The position numbers and the translations under genes were made by a program. From Haematococcus lacustris (taxonomy: Eukaryota > Chlorophyta > Chlorophyceae > Chlamydomonadales > Haematococcaceae): a DNA stretch of 64,000 bases. Position 1 is the first letter of the stretch. Each line of letters begins with the position of its first letter. A model generated the notes under the pieces. That model saw only the letters and a program-made list of their open reading frames with translations, made no database searches and was not told the DNA's origin. Below are positions 27,228-35,666 of the stretch, piece by piece. The DNA is taken from the NCBI GenBank assembly GCA_030144725.1, contig JASKMD010000008.1:2308143-2372142 (forward strand). The letters run 5' to 3'.

Positions 27228-28007
27228 GCTGGCCCAGCATGGTCGTCACACACAGTTTTCACGGGAAACCCAAATTGCTCGAAAAGGCCCCCGCCCGTCG
27301 CATTGCGTATCGCGTGATGGCTAAGAAGAAGCGGAAGGGTAGCGACAAGAAACAGAAAGGTGCGTGTCCCCAGCCGACTGTGAGCTGCGTGAGTTACGCG
27401 CTGTGAGATAACCCGTCGCTCCTGTTCGCAGTGTCTCGTTCCGCCCAAGGCAAGCAACGACAGGAGCGCAGGGATGGCTGGACCACTCGTCGCCGTCAGG
27501 TGCCGGCCCCGCCTTATGTGTCCCCGCACTGTTTGTGCTGACCCCGCCTTGTGTCTTGGCCTGTCAAAATGGCCTGTTAAAATGTCAATTGCGCTTGGCT
27601 GCAGGTCATCAAGGTCCCCGAGGGCGCAGTGCTGCGCGGCTGCAAGAAGACGCGGCGCAAGCTGCGGGAGCACCTCCGGCTGCGGGCTGAAACCCACTCC
27701 CAGCTCCGATTCATCGCTTCGCTGTTTGTCCTGCGCATCTTTCTGACATGCTTGGTGGGGTACCCTACCCCGGGATGTGCCAGCGCCCCTCAGCCTCCAG
27801 CCGTCCAACCCCCCCAAGGCCCTGATGCTCCCCCCCTACCCCCACTACCCCCACGTGCCCCTGCCCAGCCAGCACCTGCCCAGCCTGCCAGCATGGAGTG
27901 TGACACTGAATCTGACTCCGAGTCAGACTGTGGTTCAGAGCCAGAGCCACAGTCTGACTCGGAGTCAGAGTCAGAGTCAGAGTCAGAACCTGAGCCAGTC
28001 GCGCAAC
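27228..28007 (+). pseudogene. Fanzor-like N-terminal fragment cut by an LTR
   Basis: Shares 27235-27551 with 49200-49520. A basic N-terminus MAKKKRKGSDKKQK (ATG at 27317) ends at a donor (AAAG then GTGCGT); an acceptor CTGTTCGCAG leads into SRSAQGKQRQERRDGWTTRR. After a second probable intron (CTTGGCTGCAG acceptor near 27604) comes VIKVPEGAVLRGCKKTRRKL, unique to this copy, then Pro-rich sequence and an acidic Ser-Glu repeat (27894-27998). The frame runs into the LTR, whose first bases TGTAG create the stop. The basic N-terminus is a likely nuclear localisation signal. Catalytic parts are absent. Confidence 0.6.
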
Positions 28008-28214
28008 TGTAGCGAACGGCTCCTCGAAGCCTAGCTCGCCTCACGGTACTTCTGTACTGCAGTGTGACATGGTGGGCGAAAGGGGCAGGTGGGCCTTCGT
28101 GCACACCTGCTTCAGAGGTTCGACTCCTCGGGGGAAACGTTCTAAACCCTGGCCGTGTCACGCTGTGGGAAAGAGGTGGTTATCGGTTATCGGCACTGCT
28201 CTTAGCACGCTACA
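28008..28214 (+). repeat. LTR of a diverged Ty3/gypsy-type element
   Basis: 207 bp bounded by inverted termini TGTAGCG and CGCTACA, followed after 3 bases by a primer-binding-site-like sequence identical in 17 bases to that of the minus-strand elements. Contains a perfect Pol III B-box-like GGTTCGACTCC at 28117-28127 and the string GTTCTAAACCC that the other LTRs also carry. Confidence 0.75.
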
Positions 28215-28217
28215 TTT

Positions 28218-28234
28218 TGGTTTCCGACCGACGT
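28218..28234 (+). other. Primer binding site of the diverged element
   Basis: TGGTTTCCGACCGACGT, starting 3 bases after the LTR. The same 17 bases follow the otherwise different minus-strand LTRs (29264-29280, 35206-35222). TGG pairs with the tRNA CCA end; the priming tRNA is not identified. Confidence 0.7.
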
Positions 28235-28263
28235 TGTACTAACGCCACTTTCCCTCTGAGCAA

Positions 28264-28331
28264 ATGACTGCCAACAAGGAGCCTCCTCCTGGAGGAGACA
28301 AACGACCGGAGCGTTCTGCTCCTGGGGGCCA
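28264..28331 (+). CDS. gag N-terminus of the diverged element, cut by the gap
   Basis: Starts MTANKEPPPGGD, clearly related to MTDKEPPGNSN, the second methionine of the minus-strand gag. Only 22 codons remain before the assembly gap. Confidence 0.6.
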
Positions 28332-28831
28332 NNNNNNNNNNNNNNNNNNNNNNNNNNNNNNNNNNNNNNNNNNNNNNNNNNNNNNNNNNNNNNNNNNNNN
28401 NNNNNNNNNNNNNNNNNNNNNNNNNNNNNNNNNNNNNNNNNNNNNNNNNNNNNNNNNNNNNNNNNNNNNNNNNNNNNNNNNNNNNNNNNNNNNNNNNNNN
28501 NNNNNNNNNNNNNNNNNNNNNNNNNNNNNNNNNNNNNNNNNNNNNNNNNNNNNNNNNNNNNNNNNNNNNNNNNNNNNNNNNNNNNNNNNNNNNNNNNNNN
28601 NNNNNNNNNNNNNNNNNNNNNNNNNNNNNNNNNNNNNNNNNNNNNNNNNNNNNNNNNNNNNNNNNNNNNNNNNNNNNNNNNNNNNNNNNNNNNNNNNNNN
28701 NNNNNNNNNNNNNNNNNNNNNNNNNNNNNNNNNNNNNNNNNNNNNNNNNNNNNNNNNNNNNNNNNNNNNNNNNNNNNNNNNNNNNNNNNNNNNNNNNNNN
28801 NNNNNNNNNNNNNNNNNNNNNNNNNNNNNNN
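28332..28831. other. Assembly gap (500 N)
   Basis: Exactly 500 N, probably a placeholder length. It lies between a plus-strand element running in from the left and a minus-strand gag running in from the right, so the true content is retrotransposon sequence of unknown length. Confidence 0.98.
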
Positions 28832-29251
28832 TGGATCTGACCTAGGGCCTGTAGGAGCTCGAGGCCTTACTTGAGTGTTGATGGTGGAGAGCGTCTGCCG
28901 CATAGCCTCGTTCTCAGCCGTCAGCTGGGCTTGGCGTTGCTCCAGCTCCTCAATGTACTCCAAATCTCCTCCAGTGTAGCGTCCTGGCGGCACGTCCATC
29001 TCGCCTTCCTCGATGCCTTCACCAAGAGCATCGCCAAGGCCGCCACCAGGGCCGTCTTCAGGGGCCATAGAGCCGCCTGACGGGGTGTTAAACACCGCCT
29101 TGAACTTCTCACGCATGGCTGGATTAGCCTGTGCGGCTTCGATGAGCTTGTCCATCATATCGAACGCTGTTTCCAGTGGAGTTGTAACAGGCGGGGCTGT
29201 GGTAACACCAGACCCGGCGTTGGAGTTGCCAGGAGGCTCTTTGTCCGTCAT
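28832..29251 (-). CDS. gag N-terminal part of array copy C, cut by the gap
   Basis: Matches residues 1-140 of the complete gag at 33670-35193. The start chosen is the second methionine (MTDKEPP), because the first (29279-29281) lies in the primer binding site. Confidence 0.85.
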
Positions 29252-29263
29252 GTTGCTGTGTGT

Positions 29264-29280
29264 ACGTCGGTCGGAAACCA
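29264..29280 (-). other. Primer binding site, copy C
   Basis: Minus-strand TGGTTTCCGACCGACGT, two bases inside the LTR end. Confidence 0.7.
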
Positions 29281-29282
29281 TC

Positions 29283-29512
29283 TGTCACGGCGCCAGCCGC
29301 TGCCTTTAATCTTACAGAGTGAGCAGCATGTCGTTGTAATAATTAGCGCCACTGCATTACTACCGCACTCGTCACACAGCAACTGGGCTTGGGTTTAGAA
29401 CGGGACCCCCGGGAGTTGAACCCGAATGGTGGGCAGTGTACAGCCCACCAGTGACCTCCCCAGTCACTCTGCTAAAGTGTGGAATACGGACACGCGGACG
29501 CGCGCCGTTACA
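29283..29512 (-). repeat. LTR shared by copies A and C
   Basis: 230 bp, TGTAAC...GTGACA on the minus strand. By eye identical to 35225-35454. Preceded by the polypurine tract AAGAGGGGGAGGAA (29513-29526) and followed by the primer binding site, which fixes both ends. Carries a tRNA-like block with B-box-like GGTTCAACTCC at 29412-29422. Confidence 0.85.
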
Positions 29513-29526
29513 TTCCTCCCCCTCTT
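29513..29526 (-). other. Polypurine tract, copy A
   Basis: AAGAGGGGGAGGAA on the minus strand, directly before the 3' LTR: the usual second-strand primer position. Confidence 0.8.
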
Positions 29527-29724
29527 AAGAGATCCGTTCCGCCAAGGTACCAAGGGGTAACCCAGAGTACCGAGGCTCGCAGTCTATAGAGACCACTAAC
29601 AAACAGACTGACCCATAAGGGTACCAATCACCCACAGACAAGCATGCAACACCATAAGGTGTCACATGGAGACCATGGTCATAGGACCAGGCCAGGTGAC
29701 ATAAGTCACTTAGGACAACAAACA

Positions 29725-32700
29725 TCAAGGCAGGTTATGCACAGCCTTATACCTAGACAAGATCTGAGGAGCACCAGCTAGGTTAGCTTCTGGCTCCCAA
29801 GTGTTGTAGGTGTCATCATAGCCAGTCCACTTGACCAGGTACTCCATGCGCTTCTTGAACCGTACCTGCCTGTGATTCAACAGGCTATGCACTTCATAGT
29901 GAGGAGCATCTTCCAGCCACTCCAACACAGGAGGGGGGTGGAACCCCTGGCTGCCAGTGTACTTCTTAAGAAGTGACACATGGAACACGGGGTGCAACCT
30001 GCTCATGGTGGGAGGTAGCTCCAACCTATAGGCAGACTCACCTAGCCTACCGGTGACCTTGAAAGGTCCCACATACCTAGGCAAGAACTTACGTGCTTTG
30101 CCTGGTGCATTGCGCAGGTTCTTGGTGCTCAGCAAGACACCGTCACCCACGCTGAACGTGACATCACGCCTACGCTTATTCTCATACCTTTCTTGGCGAT
30201 CCTGAGCCACCCTCATGCACTCCTGGGCATGCTTCACCTCATGCTCCCACTTCTTGGCAAAGCTCTCAGCGGAGGGCGAGAGGCACGGCCTGGGCAGCTT
30301 ATGCAACATAGGCGTAATGGGTGACTGTCCATAGTTCACCAGGAATGGTGTAGACTGAATGGACTCCTGCCAGGAATTATTAATGGCAAACTCGGCAAAA
30401 GCCAGATGTCTAGGCCAATCAACCTGGGTAGGCAGGATATAATGTCTAAGCATTTCTTCCACAGTTTGATTAGTACGCTCAGTTTGCCCATTAGACTCTG
30501 GATGATACGCAGTGCTGAAAGCAGGGTCTACGCCTATCAGCTTCCTGACCTCAATCCAGAACTGATTGTTAAAGGTCGCACCACGATCAGAGATGGTAAC
30601 TTTAGATAGACCATGGTATTTAAATACGTGGTCAATGTAAAGTTCAGCAAACTCTTTAGCATCCATGGCCTCAATGCATGGGATTAAGTGAACCATCTTT
30701 GACAGACGATCCACGACCACACAAATTGAGTCATAGCCATGCACACCGACTGGAAGTTTAACCACCAAATCCATGGTGACAGATTCCCAGCGGTACCCAG
30801 GTATAGACAAGGGATTTAGCAACCCACCAGGAACCTGGCGAGAAGCTTTGTTACGTTGGCATGCGTCACAATTAGCCACATAGTGTCTAACATCAGTGCG
30901 CATAGTTTTCCACCAGAACACCCTGCGCACACGCTCCAAGGTCTTGGTGATGCCAACATGGCCAGCATACTTAGCATCATGCATTTCGTGCAAAATATGC
31001 TCTCGCAGCTGAATATCATTAGGGACTATAATAGTGCCTTTATCAAGATGTCGCCACAGTCCCTCCTGGGTCATTTCCCACTCCTCATTAGGTTCAGCAA
31101 AGGCGGGATCAGTGCTATAGGCACTAATTAGCCAATCTGTGACCTGAGAAGGGTGACCTGGACACTCAGGGAGCTGTGCCTCACAGTCATTAGAGACCGG
31201 GTCAGCCCACCTTAACCGCTTAGGCTCTGATGGCTTTAGAGCATCATCAGAGTCAGCATCATGGTCAGAGTCTGATCCAGCGGCAGGCTGCTGTTCGCTG
31301 CCCCCGCTGCCGCTGCCCAACGGTGTACCCGCACCGGCTTCCTCCCCCTCCTGTAATCTCCGCTTCTGCTGCCTGGTCGTCACCAGGATTTTGTCAGTAT
31401 CAGTCTTAGCCGTCGCTGAAGTTACTGGAATACGTGACAGTGGGTCTGCAGGATTAGTGTTGCCAGGTAGGTATTTGATGGTGTAATCAAATCGGGACAG
31501 GAATTCCAACCAGCGGCTCTGCCTACGGGACAGTGTAGACTGCGTAGGTAGGGCCTCTAGAGGGCGGTGATCAGTATACAGTGTGAATTGCACACCTTCA
31601 AGGTAGCATCGCCACTGTGTACACGCAGCAATAATAGCCAGTGTTTCCTGCTCCCCAGTGGTATAATTCTTTTCAGCCTTTGTAAGCTTACGAGAATAAT
31701 AAGCAAGGGGATAACCATCCTGCATCAAGACTGCCCCGACACCCAGTAATGAAGCGTCACAGTAGACTTGGAAAGGTTTGGTTGTATCAGGAAGGCGGAG
31801 CATAGGCACACGCATGACTGCCTGCTTTACAGCGTTGAAGGCATCTAACTGAGGTTTAGGCCACTCCTCCCAGTTAAAAGATTTGCCTTCAGGTCCAGTC
31901 AGATTAGTGAGTGGAGCTGCAATGGCACTGAAATTATGTACAAATTTACGTACATAATTGGCCATGCCAAGAAATGACTGCAAGGCTGTCAGGTTCGTAG
32001 GAACAGGCCAGTCTTTTATTGCAGCCACCTTGCTGGGGTCTACAGCTACACCATCTTTAGAGATGATGTGACCCAGAAAAGGTAAAGACTCTTTCATAAA
32101 ATCACACTTAGAAAGTTTAGCAAAGTATTTGTGTTTCCTCAACAATTCAAATACTTCACGAAGGTGGACGAGGTGTTCCTTAATAGACTTGGACATGATT
32201 AGAATGTCATCAAGATATACAAGGGCACACTTGTCAATCACCTCGGCAAATGCCTGGTTCATGGCACGTTGAAACGTGGCCGGTGCATTGGTTAAACCAA
32301 AGCACAGAACTTTGTATTGGTAATGACCTATGGGTGTCCTAAACGCAGTTTTAGGAATATCTTCATCAGGGATCCTGATCTGATGGTAACCAGCCTGGAG
32401 ATCCAGGGAAGAGAACACGGTCATACCGGAAAGTTTATCAAATAGATCATCAATCCTGGGTAGAGGGTATTGGTCACGAATGGTGAGCTTATTGAGTTGA
32501 CGATAGTCTACGCACATACGTAGTTCTCCAGTTTTCTTCTTTACAAAAAGAACGGGCGCTGCATAAGGGGATGTGCTAGGCTCAATCAACCCTTTGGATA
32601 GCATGTCAGTGACCTGTTTCTTAACCTCATCCTGTTCTGGCTTACTCATCCTATAACTGGGCCTGGCAGGAGGCTTAGCACCTTCCTGCAAGGGAATGGA

Positions 32701-33669
32701 ATGCCCCACGTTACGCGCAGGAGGCAACCCAGTTATAGGCTGAAACACATCAGAGTACTCCATAAGGAGGCTCTTCAGCTGTGCAGCCTGCTCAGGTGGT
32801 ACGCCAGGTGGGTCTTGCAAGTTCTCATAAGAGACCAATGCCACCACACCTGTACCACCTTGCTTGAGCCATCTTGCAGCCTCTTTGGCAGACAAGGGTG
32901 TAGAGACACCGCTTGGGCCAGGCTCAAGGAAACCAGGGGGTATAGCATAAGCTTCTTTTACAGGGTTTACAGTAGATTGAGACTCAACTGTACAGTTCAC
33001 TGACCCACCTTTGTTGATAGCTGAAGGTAGTAGCACAGGACTGCCCTTAGGGGTACGCAGGGTAAGGGACTTGTCGATGTAGTCGACCAGTGCCCCCTGC
33101 ACAGTAAGCCAGTCAGCACCCAGCAGAATGTCATACTCATGCACCAGTTCAGGCATCACAGTCAAGTTGCAAAAGCAGCTGAATTGCTGAATGGACAGGT
33201 GTGCCTTGACATAATGCGTGCAATACACCGGTTGATTATTGGCAACTTCATAACGAAGAGCCACCGGGTACTCATACAGCTTCAGCTTGTGCTTAGACAC
33301 AAACATGTGACTGATGAACGAGTCATCAGCACCACCGTCAGCAAGGCAAAAGCACTTGTGATCATGGTTAAGGGTGCCAGAAAACCTGAATCTCACCTTG
33401 CCATCACGTCCAACCATCCCAAGTACATGTGCCTGTTGGTACCGAGCCTCAGAAGGCACAGCAGTCTTACATGGCACATCACTTAACACAGAACATGGCA
33501 GTCCTGTTGGCAGGGCAGGCTGGGACATATCAGGGCAGGCTAACAAAGGAACCTGAGTTGAGTTGGCCTTAGGCTTACTCACACTCCTTGCTCCTACAAC
33601 TGCAGCATCATTCAACAGTTGCTCAGGTTCAGACACAGCACAGATCTGGCTGTCTGGCTGCGCAACACT
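29725..33669 (-). CDS. pol: Pol polyprotein of copy A (protease, RT, RNase H, integrase, chromodomain)
   Basis: About 1,303 residues from 33636, or 1,314 if read from just after the gag stop. In order: a retropepsin with DGGA in place of D(S/T)GA (about residue 100); reverse transcriptase with LDLQAGYHQIRI and YLDD; RNase H with YCDASLLGVGAVL and TDHRPL; integrase zinc region (H-x3-H...C-x2-C, CDACQRNKA); integrase core with MDLVVKLP, ISDRGATFNNQFW and HPESNGQTERTNQT (D, D, E present); and a C-terminal chromodomain (EYLVKWTGYDDTYNTWEPE). This order marks a Ty3/gypsy chromovirus. Pol is in the same frame as gag, separated only by a TGA and 33 bases with no ATG. Its first ATG is codon 37 here, and that codon is GTG in copy B. 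All catalytic residues look intact. Confidence 0.95.
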   Translation of the reverse strand, partial: SVAQPDSQICAVSEPEQLLNDAAVVGARSVSKPKANSTQVPLLACPDMSQPALPTGLPCSVLSDVPCKTAVPSEARYQQAHVLGMVGRDGKVRFRFSGTLNHDHKCFCLADGGADDSFISHMFVSKHKLKLYEYPVALRYEVANNQPVYCTHYVKAHLSIQQFSCFCNLTVMPELVHEYDILLGADWLTVQGALVDYIDKSLTLRTPKGSPVLLPSAINKGGSVNCTVESQSTVNPVKEAYAIPPGFLEPGPSGVSTPLSAKEAARWLKQGGTGVVALVSYENLQDPPGVPPEQAAQLKSLLMEYSDVFQPITGLPPARNVGHSIPLQEGAKPPARPSYRMSKPEQDEVKKQVTDMLSKGLIEPSTSPYAAPVLFVKKKTGELRMCVDYRQLNKLTIRDQYPLPRIDDLFDKLSGMTVFSSLDLQAGYHQIRIPDEDIPKTAFRTPIGHYQYKVLCFGLTNAPATFQRAMNQAFAEVIDKCALVYLDDILIMSKSIKEHLVHLREVFELLRKHKYFAKLSKCDFMKESLPFLGHIISKDGVAVDPSKVAAIKDWPVPTNLTALQSFLGMANYVRKFVHNFSAIAAPLTNLTGPEGKSFNWEEWPKPQLDAFNAVKQAVMRVPMLRLPDTTKPFQVYCDASLLGVGAVLMQDGYPLAYYSRKLTKAEKNYTTGEQETLAIIAACTQWRCYLEGVQFTLYTDHRPLEALPTQSTLSRRQSRWLEFLSRFDYTIKYLPGNTNPADPLSRIPVTSATAKTDTDKILVTTRQQKRRLQEGEEAGAGTPLGSGSGGSEQQPAAGSDSDHDADSDDALKPSEPKRLRWADPVSNDCEAQLPECPGHPSQVTDWLISAYSTDPAFAEPNEEWEMTQEGLWRHLDKGTIIVPNDIQLREHILHEMHDAKYAGHVGITKTLERVRRVFWWKTMRTDVRHYVANCDACQRNKASRQVPGGLLNPLSIPGYRWESVTMDLVVKLPVGVHGYDSICVVVDRLSKMVHLIPCIEAMDAKEFAELYIDHVFKYHGLSKVTISDRGATFNNQFWIEVRKLIGVDPAFSTAYHPESNGQTERTNQTVEEMLRHYILPTQVDWPRHLAFAEFAINNSWQESIQSTPFLVNYGQSPITPMLHKLPRPCLSPSAESFAKKWEHEVKHAQECMRVAQDRQERYENKRRRDVTFSVGDGVLLSTKNLRNAPGKARKFLPRYVGPFKVTGRLGESAYRLELPPTMSRLHPVFHVSLLKKYTGSQGFHPPPVLEWLEDAPHYEVHSLLNHRQVRFKKRMEYLVKWTGYDDTYNTWEPEANLAGAPQILSRYKAVHNLP

Positions 33670-35193
33670 TCAGCGGCCCACAGCAATGCGAGCAGACTGA
33701 GAGCGCCGGCCCTTAGGCTGAGCAGGTGGGGGACGCTGCTCAGGCTCAGACTCAGACTCCTCTGGCTCAGAGGGAGGCTTAGAGTCAGACTTCTGCCCAG
33801 GCTTCTTGGCACCGTTAGGTGGGTTCTGGTAGCCAGATCTGCGGCGGGCTTCAGTAGCAGTGTACTGCTGGAACGGGCAGGGCCAGTTGGACAGGTGACC
33901 AGGATGGTAGCACTTGTAACAGTACTGGCCAGGCTCAGGGCGAGGAGAGGCCCACAGGTTGACTTTCCTGGGGCGCTTGCTACCACCAGCAGGACCAGGA
34001 GGGGGACCACAGCCCCTCCTGCCTGGGCGAGCACCTCCACCCATAGCCGCCACAGCCTGCACAGCATGGACACCATTAGACACAGCACCCTTAGATGGTG
34101 TTGTGGTGGCCAGCATGACAATGTTCCTCTGCGCCTGCCGAGCAGCATCAATGGCCTGAGACAGAGTGGGGTCCTTGAAAGGAGCCAGATCCTTCAAAAC
34201 AGCAGTCTGCAAAGCAGGGCTGAGACCTCTGGTAAACACCATGCACAGCAAAGGCTGGCACATGCTGTCAGAACCTGCAATCAGCAAGTTGTTTCTGAAG
34301 GCAATGATATAGCTGCCCAAGAGCATGCCAGTGGTCATCTGAAGAGACCCGTCAATGAGCTTGGTACGAGCCACATTGCAGTCATCCCTAAGATCATCGC
34401 CTGTGTATTCACAGAAGGCGGAACGAAGGTAAGCCCAGTCAGGTGCGTCAGCATACAAAGCAGCATATGCGTCTTTGACTGAGGGGTACCAGGTGTTGCG
34501 GGCTGTGCCAGTCAAAAAAGCAGGCATAGCAGACGCAACATCAAGCCTGTAGCGAGCACAGTGACGTTCTAAGTCGTCACAAAACGCAGAGGCTCTGCGA
34601 TGAGTAGCACTGCAAGCATCAGTCCATTTGTCGGGACCTGGTATAGACCTGGCACTCAGCGACAAAGGCATAGGCAGTTCTGAAACAGGAGGGCCCATAG
34701 GGACAGCTCGTTCCCTCTGCCCGTTGTTCCCCGCAGGTCGATCAGGCAACGCAGACGCATCAGGCCTACCCGCTGGATCTGACCTAGGGCCTGTAGGAGC
34801 TCGAGGCCTTACTTGAGTGTTGATGGTGGAGAGCGTCTGCCGCATAGCCTCGTTCTCAGCCGTCAGCTGGGCTTGGCGTTGCTCCAGCTCCTCAATGTAC
34901 TCCAAATCTCCTCCAGTGTAGCGTCCTGGCGGCACGTCCATCTCGCCTTCCTCGATGCCTTCACCAAGAGCATCGCCAAGGCCGCCACCAGGGCCGTCTT
35001 CAGGGGCCATAGAGCCGCCTGACGGGGTGTTAAACACCGCCTTGAACTTCTCACGCATGGCTGGATTAGCCTGTGCGGCTTCGATGAGCTTGTCCATCAT
35101 ATCGAACGCTGTTTCCAGTGGAGTTGTAACAGGCGGGGCTGTGGTAACACCAGACCCGGCGTTGGAGTTGCCAGGAGGCTCTTTGTCCGTCAT
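33670..35193 (-). CDS. gag: Gag of copy A
   Basis: About 507 residues, capsid/nucleocapsid precursor. Acidic N-terminal part with a short coiled coil (EELEQRQAQLTAENEAM), Ty3-type capsid region (DDLERHCARYRLDVASAM...WAYLRSAFCEYTG), then a basic Gly/Pro-rich stretch and one zinc knuckle CYKCYHPGHLSNWPC. That spacing is C-x2-C-x4-H-x5-C, one residue longer than usual. Ends at TGA (33670-33672) in the same frame as pol. I chose the methionine at 35193 rather than 35223 because 35223 overlaps the primer binding site and the diverged plus-strand relative aligns from MT.KEPP. Confidence 0.9.
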   Translation of the reverse strand: MTDKEPPGNSNAGSGVTTAPPVTTPLETAFDMMDKLIEAAQANPAMREKFKAVFNTPSGGSMAPEDGPGGGLGDALGEGIEEGEMDVPPGRYTGGDLEYIEELEQRQAQLTAENEAMRQTLSTINTQVRPRAPTGPRSDPAGRPDASALPDRPAGNNGQRERAVPMGPPVSELPMPLSLSARSIPGPDKWTDACSATHRRASAFCDDLERHCARYRLDVASAMPAFLTGTARNTWYPSVKDAYAALYADAPDWAYLRSAFCEYTGDDLRDDCNVARTKLIDGSLQMTTGMLLGSYIIAFRNNLLIAGSDSMCQPLLCMVFTRGLSPALQTAVLKDLAPFKDPTLSQAIDAARQAQRNIVMLATTTPSKGAVSNGVHAVQAVAAMGGGARPGRRGCGPPPGPAGGSKRPRKVNLWASPRPEPGQYCYKCYHPGHLSNWPCPFQQYTATEARRRSGYQNPPNGAKKPGQKSDSKPPSEPEESESEPEQRPPPAQPKGRRSQSARIAVGR

Positions 35194-35205
35194 GTTGCTG
35201 TGTGT

Positions 35206-35222
35206 ACGTCGGTCGGAAACCA
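35206..35222 (-). other. Primer binding site, copy A
   Basis: Minus-strand TGGTTTCCGACCGACGT, two bases from the LTR. Confidence 0.7.
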
Positions 35223-35224
35223 TC

Positions 35225-35454
35225 TGTCACGGCGCCAGCCGCTGCCTTTAATCTTACAGAGTGAGCAGCATGTCGTTGTAATAATTAGCGCCACTGCATT
35301 ACTACCGCACTCGTCACACAGCAACTGGGCTTGGGTTTAGAACGGGACCCCCGGGAGTTGAACCCGAATGGTGGGCAGTGTACAGCCCACCAGTGACCTC
35401 CCCAGTCACTCTGCTAAAGTGTGGAATACGGACACGCGGACGCGCGCCGTTACA
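35225..35454 (-). repeat. LTR shared by copies B and A
   Basis: 230 bp with TGTAAC...GTGACA ends; B-box-like element at 35354-35364. It is both the 3' LTR of copy B and the 5' LTR of copy A. Confidence 0.87.
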
Positions 35455-35468
35455 TTCCTCCCCCTCTT
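35455..35468 (-). other. Polypurine tract, copy B
   Basis: AAGAGGGGGAGGAA on the minus strand, adjacent to the LTR. Confidence 0.8.
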
Positions 35469-35666
35469 AAGAGATCCGTTCCGCCAAGGTACTTGGGGAT
35501 AACCCGAGGCACCGAGGCTCGCAGTCTATAGAGACCACTAACAAACAGACTGACCCATAAGGGTACCAATCACCCACAGACAAGCATGCAACACCATAAG
35601 GTGTCACATGGAGGCCATGGTCATAGGACCAGGCCAGGTGACATAAGTCACTTAGGACAACAAACA

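Noticed and set aside
28265..28845. Protein with a long X stretch across the gap
   Set aside because: The frame runs through N bases; only the first 22 codons are real.
35191..35223. Gag start at the upstream ATG (35221-35223)
   Set aside because: That ATG overlaps the primer binding site, and the following ten codons are not aligned in the diverged relative; MTDKEPP is the better start.
35330..35440. A functional tRNA gene in the LTR
   Set aside because: B-box and T-arm are good, but the anticodon hairpin has a 7-bp stem with an 8-base loop, and no acceptor stem or D-arm fits. Kept only as a tRNA-like module.
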